Translations under genes and position numbers: made by a program
Shown: positions 35,004 through 42,710 of the stretch, in pieces
Layout: every line of letters begins with the position of its first letter
Position numbering within the stretch: position 1 is the stretch's first letter
Assembly: GCA_965216695.1 (NCBI GenBank)
Contig: OZ244212.1
Location: forward strand, 2,728,001 to 2,792,000
Origin: G965216695 sp965216695
GTDB lineage: Bacteria > Pseudomonadota > Gammaproteobacteria > Pseudomonadales > Azotimanducaceae
Reading direction: 5' to 3'
DNA: 64,000 nucleotides
Notes under the pieces: generated by a model
What the model saw: the letters and a program-made list of their open reading frames with translations, nothing else
The model's database searches: none
What the model was told of the DNA's origin: nothing

Positions 35004-35978
35004 ATGTCCACGATATTTTCGGAAAGGTTGTTTCGCAGATTTTCGGATCAGTTTCGACCCTTTCTCGACCGAGTGGGCATACCAGCTGACGTGTTGACGC
35101 GACATGATGTCGAAGTTGAAGACACTAAATATGTGGAGCTGCTCGAGACGGTGGCTCGCGAAGCCAATCCGACCATTGGCTTGGAGATGGGCTGTTCGGT
35201 TGAGCTGAGCGACCTGGGTGTGCTCGGGCATGCTATGGCAGCGTCGCAGAATGTTGGCGAAGCGTTGCAGATTTTTGCTCGCTACCTGTATGTGTTTTCG
35301 CAAGCCAACAAGGTGCGGCTGGATGTCGCGAAGCGACAGGCCGTTTGCAGCTATAGTGTTTCTATCCTGCAACCCGATCTGGTACGCCAAGACGCGGAGT
35401 TCGCGATCAGCTTCGTTACCCATGGCGTTTTCCGTCTGGCGGAACGGCGGGTAGCACCGCGATTGATCGAGTTTTCCCACACACGTCTGCCGAATGCACG
35501 AAGTCACGAGGAGATTTTTGGCTGCAAGGTTGCATTCGGCGCGACGGCCAATCGGATCCACTTTGACCGCGATGCGCTGAGTGCTCACGTGTTGTCCCGA
35601 GATGCGGGATTGCTGGAGGCGCTCAGGTTCTATCTGGACGATCGCCTCGTGACACGCTCAGAGGATGAGGACATCGCGGTAAAAACGCGGCACCTCATCA
35701 GTACATCTCTTACCTACGGTATACCTACTCTGGACCAAATCGGCGAGCGGATGGGTATGAGCGGCCGGTCGCTGCAGCGAAAGCTCGCGGAGCAGGGGCT
35801 GCGGTTCAGCGAGATGGTGGAAGTGGTCTGTAAACCCATTGCGGAGGACTACGTTAACAATACGGAGTATCCGTTGACCGACATAGCTCTGATGGTGGGC
35901 TACAACGACCTCAGCGCATTTTCGCGGGCATTCAAACGTTGGACCGGCAGCAGTCCTTCTCAAGTCCGGAATCGATAG
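35004..35978 (+). CDS. AraC-family transcriptional regulator
   Basis: This 324-residue regulator has an arabinose-binding-like N domain (about 1-215) and the AraC double helix-turn-helix: TLDQIGERMGMSGRSLQRKLAEQG and LTDIALMVGYNDLSAFSRAFKRWTGSSPSQVR. It begins 17 bases after the TonB receptor and precedes the P450, so it probably controls this locus. Confidence 0.93.
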   Translation: MSTIFSERLFRRFSDQFRPFLDRVGIPADVLTRHDVEVEDTKYVELLETVAREANPTIGLEMGCSVELSDLGVLGHAMAASQNVGEALQIFARYLYVFSQANKVRLDVAKRQAVCSYSVSILQPDLVRQDAEFAISFVTHGVFRLAERRVAPRLIEFSHTRLPNARSHEEIFGCKVAFGATANRIHFDRDALSAHVLSRDAGLLEALRFYLDDRLVTRSEDEDIAVKTRHLISTSLTYGIPTLDQIGERMGMSGRSLQRKLAEQGLRFSEMVEVVCKPIAEDYVNNTEYPLTDIALMVGYNDLSAFSRAFKRWTGSSPSQVRNR

Positions 35979-36019
35979 CCGCTAATACATCGCGTTCGGT
36001 TCGCGTTTCACACACCCGG

Positions 36020-36049
36020 TTGACAATGCTCGGAGCGCCCGGCTAAGTA
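36020..36049 (+). promoter_or_regulatory. Probable sigma-70 promoter for the P450 gene
   Basis: A perfect TTGACA at 36020-36025 and TAAGTA at 36044-36049 are 18 bases apart, 28 bases before the P450 start. The -10 box matches consensus less well. Confidence 0.45.
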
Positions 36050-36076
36050 GCTTTTCCGGACTTACAAAGCAACGCG

Positions 36077-37228
36077 ATGAACTTCCAGGAACTCGAATTC
36101 ATCTCCGATCCCTATCCGCTGTACGCGCAGTGGCGTGAAGACGAACCCATCTGGTGGGCGGACGACGTACAGGGGTGGGTTCTGTCGCGATACGAAGACG
36201 TGCGCGCGGTACTGAAGGATGCGGAGAGTTTTTCGTCCAAGCTGCCAACGAGCCGCTCGCAGGGCACCTTAGCGCTGCCGCTCCTGCACGATGATCCACC
36301 GCGGCATACGGCACTGCGCGCCATCGTCAATCGCTCCTTCACCTCGCGTGTAATGAAACAGATTGAAGCCGACCTGCAATCGGTTGTGACGCAACTACTC
36401 GACGACCTCGACACAACCCGTCCGGTGGATATCGCGGAGTCATTCACGATTCCGCTACCGGTAGCACTGATCTCACATTTCATGGGGATTCCGTTCGAGC
36501 GCAAGGATGACTTCAAGCGCTGGTCGGACAGCCTGACGGCGACCGGCACCGCGAAGAGCATGGAGGAGCGGATGCCGGACATTCTGGAGATGATGGATTT
36601 CTTCCGCAGCGAGATTCCCAAACGCCGGGCAAACCCGGGAGAGGATCTGATCAGTAAGGTCGTTGCAGCGGAGATTGAAGGCGAGGCGCTTACTGAAGAG
36701 GTGATCGTAGGCTATTGTCAGCTGCTGTTGATCGCGGGCAACGAAACCACGACGAACCTGTTGAGCAACCTGTTGTGCTACATCGCCGACCACCCGGATG
36801 TGTGGGAAACGTTGCGCAACGATCGCGCAAAGATCGAAGCGGCGGTGGAAGAATGTCTGCGCTTCGACCCACCCGTGCATTGGATCAGCCGCACGGCGCT
36901 CCGGGATGCGGAGTTTCACGGACAGAAAGTAGCGAAGGGCGAAAGCGTCTACACGGTTCTAGGTTCCGCCAACCGCGATGCGGACCGCTACGAAGATCCG
37001 GACACGTTCAGACTCGACCGAGCGCGCAGCGATCACCACACCTTTGGCCACGGCATTCACTTCTGCATCGGAGCACCGCTCGCGCGGATGGAAGCCAAGT
37101 ACGCGTTGATGGGTATGTTGGATCGCTTCGCGACCATAGCCCACGCAACGGAGGGCGAGAACGAACGCACGCACTCGTCCATGTTACGCGGCTACCACCA
37201 CCTATGGCTGGAGCTTGGTGTCGGGTAG
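36077..37228 (+). CDS. Cytochrome P450
   Basis: This 383-residue soluble bacterial P450 has the heme loop FGHGIHFCIG with axial Cys330, the I-helix AGNETTTN near 222-229, the ExxR (EECLR) and PERF-like PDTFRLDR segments. Soluble P450s need ferredoxin and reductase; none is encoded nearby. The amine oxidase, TonB receptor and AraC regulator upstream suggest an oxidative catabolic role. Confidence 0.94.
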   Translation: MNFQELEFISDPYPLYAQWREDEPIWWADDVQGWVLSRYEDVRAVLKDAESFSSKLPTSRSQGTLALPLLHDDPPRHTALRAIVNRSFTSRVMKQIEADLQSVVTQLLDDLDTTRPVDIAESFTIPLPVALISHFMGIPFERKDDFKRWSDSLTATGTAKSMEERMPDILEMMDFFRSEIPKRRANPGEDLISKVVAAEIEGEALTEEVIVGYCQLLLIAGNETTTNLLSNLLCYIADHPDVWETLRNDRAKIEAAVEECLRFDPPVHWISRTALRDAEFHGQKVAKGESVYTVLGSANRDADRYEDPDTFRLDRARSDHHTFGHGIHFCIGAPLARMEAKYALMGMLDRFATIAHATEGENERTHSSMLRGYHHLWLELGVG

Positions 37229-37229
37229 T

Positions 37230-37769
37230 TCACGAAGGGCGTAGCGCTTCGAGCTTTGCAAGTCGTGGGTCGTCCGCGCCCAACAGCTCGACGATCGTTG
37301 CAGCTACGTGCGCAAAATCCAACGTGCCGGCGTCGCGCATGGCTTCTAGGTCAGCCCAGTCTTTCGTCCGATCGAAGAACGCTTTGAACACCGCGAGGTC
37401 TATACAGCTCAGGAATGGCAATTGACGGTCTGCAAAGCGCTCCCAGCGTACGCGCTCGTTCAGGCGTTCGTGATACGTCGAGCTGTTGAAAAACAGGTCC
37501 ACTGGTGTGTGCCCCCACCAAAGACGGTGCTGCAGATCACGGCGCACGCATTCCAGATCTTCGCTTGACCGGGCGATCTCCGGCGGCAGTGCCTGCACGG
37601 CCGGTTCGATCCCTTCAGCGCCCACAAACAGATTGATATCGATGTCGATCGTGCCCCGTGCTTGCTGCGTGCACCATGCAAGCGCCAATGCGCCGCCGAA
37701 CGCGTGCGGAATCTGTGCCTCGGTTAGTGCGTTGTGACACTGGAGAATCTTGTCTACCAAACCCGTCAT
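37230..37769 (-). CDS. Nucleotidyltransferase (AbiEii/MNT-like), putative toxin partner
   Basis: This 179-residue protein has a nucleotidyltransferase core: FGGALALAW with Gly25-Gly26, then TIDIDINLF with Asp42 and Asp44, and a later Asp in TPVDLFF. It resembles AbiEii and MNT nucleotidyltransferases, which modify RNA or proteins. The gene overlaps the XRE gene by four bases (ATGA), and the pair probably forms a toxin-antitoxin module, as with HTH plus nucleotidyltransferase toxin pairs; experimental proof is absent. Confidence 0.75.
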   Translation of the reverse strand: MTGLVDKILQCHNALTEAQIPHAFGGALALAWCTQQARGTIDIDINLFVGAEGIEPAVQALPPEIARSSEDLECVRRDLQHRLWWGHTPVDLFFNSSTYHERLNERVRWERFADRQLPFLSCIDLAVFKAFFDRTKDWADLEAMRDAGTLDFAHVAATIVELLGADDPRLAKLEALRPS

Positions 37770-38131
37770 GTGCCGCTCATCAACCGGCCGAAGTTTGGTG
37801 CGCGGGACTGTGTTCTGTCTGGAGGCGGGAACTGCTCGGCCAGCCGTAGGACTTCAATCAATTCGTCGCCCCGTGCCTGGGCGCGGAACTCGCGGATACG
37901 CGGTCGCAGTTCAACATCCAGCGCCAGATCACACGCGTCGATGAGCTTCAGGTAGGTCTTCAGCGTCGGCGATTTCACGCCGTTCTCGTACGCGCTCAGG
38001 CTGCTGTATGAAGCGCCTGCTTTCGTTGCCAGGTCGCGTAGTGAATAACCGCGTATTCGGCGTGCCCGGCGTAGGGCCTGCACGAGCGAGTTGACGGATT
38101 GAACATCAGTTGGATCGATGCTTTTGCGCAC
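37766..38131 (-). CDS. XRE-family helix-turn-helix regulator, putative antitoxin
   Basis: This 121-residue protein has an N-terminal XRE-type HTH: LVQALRRARRIRGYSLRDLATKAGASYSSLSAYENGVKSPTLKTYLKL (about 17-64, written here as the recognition region SYSSLSAYENG). The C-terminal half is basic/polar and may bind the partner. It is the first gene of the pair and its promoter region carries a palindromic operator, which suggests autorepression. Confidence 0.85.
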   Translation of the reverse strand: MRKSIDPTDVQSVNSLVQALRRARRIRGYSLRDLATKAGASYSSLSAYENGVKSPTLKTYLKLIDACDLALDVELRPRIREFRAQARGDELIEVLRLAEQFPPPDRTQSRAPNFGRLMSGT

Positions 38132-38148
38132 GGGATCAGAGGCGGTGA

Positions 38149-38172
38149 TATGTTATCTGATAGGATAACATA
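38149..38172. promoter_or_regulatory. Palindromic operator upstream of the XRE/nucleotidyltransferase pair
   Basis: TATGTTATC at 38149-38157 and GATAACATA at 38164-38172 are perfect 9-base inverted arms around a 6-base spacer (TGATAG). The site ends 17 bases before the XRE start codon, the place expected for autorepression. AT-rich in a GC-rich surround. Confidence 0.7.
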
Positions 38173-38242
38173 GTATGGCGCTAGTGGGCTATCTCTCCAG
38201 GTTTGCGCAACGGATGAGCTTTGGGAGTCAGCGCCAGCCGAG

Positions 38243-38276
38243 CCGCGACGAGGACATTCCGTTACCCTCGTCGCGG
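38243..38276. terminator. GC-rich hairpin between the SGNH hydrolase and the XRE promoter
   Basis: CCGCGACGAGG at 38243-38253 pairs perfectly with CCTCGTCGCGG at 38266-38276 around a 12-base loop. It is 24 bases beyond the stop of the SGNH gene (read on the minus strand) and could end that transcript, but no T-run follows on either strand, so an intrinsic terminator is only possible. Confidence 0.45.
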
Positions 38277-38300
38277 ATCAGCTGACGTGCAATCGTGCGG

Positions 38301-40244
38301 TTAACGTTTCGGCTTTTGCTTCCCATTCGTCGCCGCGGTTTTTTTCATTTTCTCGAACTCTTCGAAGATCCGTGCCTTCGATTCTTCTTGCGCTCGAAAG
38401 TCGTCCCGAAACGCCGCCGGTACGTCGTCATAGTTTGCGCGCTTCTTGCGCACGCGTTTACGTGCCGCTACCTCATTTTCTGCTTTCTTGGCGTTCTCGA
38501 TCTCCCGTTCCGTGGGCTTCTTCGGTTTACCGGGCGCAGGTTCCTTCAGGTCTGCAACGGCGTAGTCGGACTCATCGTCCAGGGGCTTCACCTTCTTGAT
38601 CTTGGCCGCGCCCGTGGCATCTTCCTTTTGATCTACGTCCGCCGGTTTAGCGCTGCGCGTTGCAACCTCCGATGCGCCAGGATAATCGTCTATGAACGCA
38701 CCCTGTTCCCGCTCGACGATGTCTTCCTGAGATAGGCTCGCAACAGGTGCCTCCGGAGTGTCAGCCGGTAGGCTTCGGGTAGCGATGCGTAGACTAAGGT
38801 ATTCTCGTCGCGCGCTGACGGGTGCGATAGTACGCTGCAGCGTTTCTCGGATGCTTCGGCGATACGTACCGCTAAATCCCGATGAATTGGGGTGCCACGC
38901 GGCGTTTTTCTCACCGTACCTGAGAAACGACTGCCGCACGGTGTTGAAATATCCGGTATCGCAGTTGCACAAACCTCGCGTGCGGCTCCGAGCCATGTTC
39001 CCGGTTGTATTTCCGAGCGCTCCCGACGCGGATATCTGTGAATCGCCCGCCAGGATCCAGTTGAGTCCGTCTGCCGCCTGCTTAATCTTCCGATTCAGAC
39101 GAACCAGAACATCGGAGTAGGTCCATTCGGCTTCGTCCGTCGACATCGTTGATTCGAGTATTCCGGCACAGTCCGGGCGCAGCGCGACCAGTGGGAGCAT
39201 GTTGCAGTAGTTTCTATTGGCGTCGCGCGTTAAGTCCGGATACTCGGTGATGATTACTTTTTTGACACCCAGGTCGTTACGCAACTTCGTATTCAGATAA
39301 GTATATCGGCCGCGGGGTTGGCCGTCCGATTCATAGTACATTCTGCGTAATTGCGAGGTGAGTTCACTTGCCAATTGTTCGTTGCGATTGCAGCCACCGC
39401 GCAGATTGTTCAGCACGCATTCGGTACCTATTTCGATAAAGCCGATGTCGTTGCCGCCGATGCCGACCAGGGCGACGTCCATCCGCGGATATCCGTAATA
39501 CTCAATCCAACGCTTGTGGCGGTCGAATTGCGACGCCGAATCGGGTACGACGCCGTTGTTGTTGACTTGACGCATGAAGATTCCGTTGTAGATCTCAGCG
39601 CCTGAGCATGCGTAGAAGCGCCAGTGGACGTCTATACCGGGGTTTGCTCGTATGAAATCCTTGACGCCTCGATAGTGTCCACTGTTGTACGAGCGGTGGC
39701 ATGCTTGATTAATGCCGCCCATCCAACGTGACGATCCGTAAGGCGCGCCCTCTCCGGACGCGTAGGAGTCGCCAAAAACGCCGAGCGTGAGGCGACGGGG
39801 CATGATGAAGCTGCGTACGGTGTCGTTGATTGTTGCCGCAGTACTGGCCCCTGATATGCGAACTTCCTTGGCCCAGCGAAAGTAAACGCGCTGGCCGGCG
39901 CGGATGCGTTTCGGATTCTTGTCGTAAGGGTTCCAACCCGAGGACCTCGAATAGTGAGGAAATACGACATAGCACTTGAGTCGATCCGTGCCATAGGGTG
40001 CGCATCGGGCGTCAGCGTAGGTTGCGTCGGGACCTCCGGTTGTAGCGCCGGCGGACGTTGTTCCGTAGCTCACATAAACCTTCACGTTGGATCGCGAAGC
40101 ACCTCTCAGGTCTACGATTGCCCACGCGCGGCGTTCGCCAACCACGTTTGCCGGGGTGGTGAACCCGGAAAAGTGGGCCATGGTTTGGGGTGAAAGCATC
40201 AGGCACGCGAGCAGCGTACCCATCGCGGCTGTGTTATAGCGCAT
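38301..40244 (-). CDS. Exported SGNH/GDSL hydrolase with charged C-terminal tail
   Basis: This 647-residue protein has a signal peptide ending near MAH (about residue 24), a beta-rich N-terminal region to about 150, then a GDSL domain: GDSYASGEGA with Ser160, GGND with Asn265, and HPNSSG with His451. These are blocks I, III and V of the SGNH esterase family; the layout resembles secreted actinobacterial esterases. The last 150 or so residues are very rich in Lys, Glu and Arg with a RAQEESKARIFEEFEKMKK-type helix at the end, and no membrane anchor. Substrate unknown. The ATG at 40244 is chosen because it begins the signal peptide. Confidence 0.88.
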   Translation of the reverse strand: MRYNTAAMGTLLACLMLSPQTMAHFSGFTTPANVVGERRAWAIVDLRGASRSNVKVYVSYGTTSAGATTGGPDATYADARCAPYGTDRLKCYVVFPHYSRSSGWNPYDKNPKRIRAGQRVYFRWAKEVRISGASTAATINDTVRSFIMPRRLTLGVFGDSYASGEGAPYGSSRWMGGINQACHRSYNSGHYRGVKDFIRANPGIDVHWRFYACSGAEIYNGIFMRQVNNNGVVPDSASQFDRHKRWIEYYGYPRMDVALVGIGGNDIGFIEIGTECVLNNLRGGCNRNEQLASELTSQLRRMYYESDGQPRGRYTYLNTKLRNDLGVKKVIITEYPDLTRDANRNYCNMLPLVALRPDCAGILESTMSTDEAEWTYSDVLVRLNRKIKQAADGLNWILAGDSQISASGALGNTTGNMARSRTRGLCNCDTGYFNTVRQSFLRYGEKNAAWHPNSSGFSGTYRRSIRETLQRTIAPVSARREYLSLRIATRSLPADTPEAPVASLSQEDIVEREQGAFIDDYPGASEVATRSAKPADVDQKEDATGAAKIKKVKPLDDESDYAVADLKEPAPGKPKKPTEREIENAKKAENEVAARKRVRKKRANYDDVPAAFRDDFRAQEESKARIFEEFEKMKKTAATNGKQKPKR

Positions 40245-40434
40245 TGAACGCTTCTCCTTCCTTGTTGATTGCGCCCACAGACTAAGGTGAGGACAGAACG
40301 TTTCACATCCCACGAAATAACCATTCGAGATCAAATTGCTACACAATTGCGTTGGTTTCACCGCGCCGACGACAAGCAGTGCAACGAAGAAGCGTCGCTA
40401 GCCAGCAATGAATTGACGTTGGGACTAGAGCCGA

Positions 40435-41511
40435 CTATTCCAATCGAGATTTCCGAATCGCAAATACTATCCGGTTGTTTGGTTTCGATTCGGTCCGTTC
40501 ACGGGTTCCAAATTCTGTAAGCAACCAGATGTTCTTCCCGGTTGTAAAGTGAACGTCCTCCAGACCCGGAGGAAACGTTGCGGTCCGCGGCGGAGTAGGG
40601 TTCGCGCCGACGCGTTTCCATAGCAGGTTGCTGTCGTTGCCTCTGCCATAGCTTGCCGAAACAACGAGTCGGTCGTTTTCGACTCCGGCGCCCTGCATTT
40701 TCCTGTGCGCGGACACTTTGCGGATAGTGTCGACCTGCCAGATACGGTGGTAACCCATCACCGCGCGATACGAATACACCGGTTTGTTCTGTTCTTTCGA
40801 AAATGTCCCGGAGATGAATCGCCGCGATGACCAGTCATAACTCAGAAACGAAGTCGTAAATGGGAGTTGATAGTTGGATGATTCGGACAGCGTGTAGCGG
40901 TACCCGAAGTTCTGCTGTGGATTAACTTCCCGAATGTGGTCGAGGTTGAACACGAGTACCTGGTTTCCCCGCCCCGCGACGTGTAGCAGGCCATTTACGT
41001 AGACGATGCCTCCTGCGTGCACTGCTTTGAACGTTCCTGAATCTGTATACCTGAGAAGGGCGCCGCCGCGATACTTAAGCAACACGTGTCGGTACCGGAT
41101 TGCACTCATGTCCGTTACGTCGACGAAACTCAAGCGCGCTCCGCGATTCTGTTGATGATCGCGGGATTGTCGGCACGCGTCGGAATCGCGTTTGCCGGTG
41201 TCATACCAACTAACCACCAGCCACTTTCTTTTGTTGCGGGAGATGCCGGCTATTCCTTGGGGCCGCCAGCGGCATGTCGCGTTGTCGCCGGAATTCCAGA
41301 TGAACCCTGTGTGAGACATGGGCGGTAAGGCGATGCGCGCATTGTTCAAACTGGTAGCGGTGCGGTTTAGCGATAGATCTTCCAGGGCTATAGCGGCGGC
41401 AACGGAACTGGATAGCGAAAGCGCGGATACACACAGGCAGGCGCTGACGCGAAGGGCGACGCGGCATAGGATCTGAGCGTGCTTGGCAGGTTGGGGTGCT
41501 GGGGCGCTCAT
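40435..41511 (-). CDS. Exported protein of unknown function
   Basis: This 358-residue protein has a signal peptide (hydrophobic ACLCVSALSLSSSVAAA) and a mature beta-rich region with many repeated Trp/Tyr/Arg motifs (for example NKRKWLVVSWYDTG, KYRGGALLRY and FISGTFSKEQNK), possibly a beta-propeller or jelly-roll. No family is recognised. I chose the ATG at 41511, which starts a shorter signal; the frame is open further upstream. It is in the same direction as the SGNH hydrolase, 190 bases away. Confidence 0.6.
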   Translation of the reverse strand: MSAPAPQPAKHAQILCRVALRVSACLCVSALSLSSSVAAAIALEDLSLNRTATSLNNARIALPPMSHTGFIWNSGDNATCRWRPQGIAGISRNKRKWLVVSWYDTGKRDSDACRQSRDHQQNRGARLSFVDVTDMSAIRYRHVLLKYRGGALLRYTDSGTFKAVHAGGIVYVNGLLHVAGRGNQVLVFNLDHIREVNPQQNFGYRYTLSESSNYQLPFTTSFLSYDWSSRRFISGTFSKEQNKPVYSYRAVMGYHRIWQVDTIRKVSAHRKMQGAGVENDRLVVSASYGRGNDSNLLWKRVGANPTPPRTATFPPGLEDVHFTTGKNIWLLTEFGTRERTESKPNNRIVFAIRKSRLE

Positions 41512-41765
41512 TCGTCGTGAAGGTTGTGAATGCGGATAAGATCGTATGCTGTCATTGGGAATATCTGAATCCCAAGAGTTTGTGAGACGGGTCCTTAAAC
41601 TTAGGAGGAGGCGCGGTAGCGCGGGGATATCCCACAAACGTGCGATAGGTTTTGGGGTGCAGTTCGCCGTACGCTATGGTCAGTGGGAGAGAGAACCGAC
41701 GCGCTACAGCGAAAAAAGCCGGGTGGATACTGGGTGAGGGATCGGAATAGACGAGACGGGCGGCG

Positions 41766-42710
41766 GTGAGAGTGAGCGGTAGGATCGTCGCCAGTCTCTT
41801 CGTTCTTGCGGGTTTTGTGAGCCAGCCAACAGGTGCTCTTGCGTCTGACCAGATCCCTGGTGCGAAAGTCCGCGATCTTGCCCCGGGCGTTCAATACAAC
41901 GGCGGAGAGCGGGTTCGTGCGGAAGCCGAAGGCATCGCGTTCCAGGTTCCAGCGCAGTGGCTCGGAGGGATTCAACACGGCGCATCTGCGTTCATGCTTG
42001 GTTCCGAGGTGGCTCCTGGTGTGGGAATCGTCATTCTGCGTCAGAAGACTTCAATCGCGGAGGCGAGGGCGCTTCTCGAGCAGCCGCAGGATCTAGGTGG
42101 CGGCGTGGTGCTTACGCCTGGGGGTACGACCGCCGGGCAGAATGACGCGGAGGTTAGCTACCAGAGCGGGGCGTATGTTGGCTTTGCCAGCGCCCGGATC
42201 GGTCCGGCGGGGAATGGCATTGCTGCGCTGTTTGCGGGCCCACGTGAGCATGCCGAGATGTATCAATCGCTTGCAGGGTCACTGGCAGAGTCTGTTGTTT
42301 TTGCCGACCCCACCGAGCTGCCAGCACAGCGTCAGTGGAAAGAAAGCCTCGCCGGCATGATGCTCAAACGTATGGACTCGTACTACAGCGGCGGCCTTGA
42401 TGGTTCCTACGCGGGTGGAAGTTCCTCGGAAACGCTTCATCTGTGCTCTGACGGATCCTATTCCTATCACTCGAGTTCGAGCTTCTCTGTGGATGGCGGA
42501 ACCGGCGGCGGTTACAACGCCAGTGGTGCCGGCCAGAATTCGGGGGGGAACACGGGCGCTTGGGTTGTGGAAATGATGGGGTCACAGGTCGTTCTAACCC
42601 TAAATGCCACGGATGGTCAGATGTCGCAGCACACGCTGGCTGTATCGGGGGAGCAGACGTTGGTCGACGGCGAGCGGGCGTTCCGGGTCCCGAGCGATCG
42701 GTGTCGTTGA
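41766..42710 (+). CDS. Exported Gly/Ser-rich protein of unknown function
   Basis: This 314-residue protein starts at a GTG with a signal peptide to about ALA (residue 26). A first domain (about 30-185) is followed by a Ser/Gly-rich section and a final region with LHLCSDGSYSYHSSSSFSVD and GERAFRVPSDRCR, which resembles a small beta-barrel repeat found in other secreted proteins. The function is unknown. The stop overlaps the next start by 10 bases, so it is coupled to the clostripain gene. Confidence 0.65.
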   Translation: MRVSGRIVASLFVLAGFVSQPTGALASDQIPGAKVRDLAPGVQYNGGERVRAEAEGIAFQVPAQWLGGIQHGASAFMLGSEVAPGVGIVILRQKTSIAEARALLEQPQDLGGGVVLTPGGTTAGQNDAEVSYQSGAYVGFASARIGPAGNGIAALFAGPREHAEMYQSLAGSLAESVVFADPTELPAQRQWKESLAGMMLKRMDSYYSGGLDGSYAGGSSSETLHLCSDGSYSYHSSSSFSVDGGTGGGYNASGAGQNSGGNTGAWVVEMMGSQVVLTLNATDGQMSQHTLAVSGEQTLVDGERAFRVPSDRCR

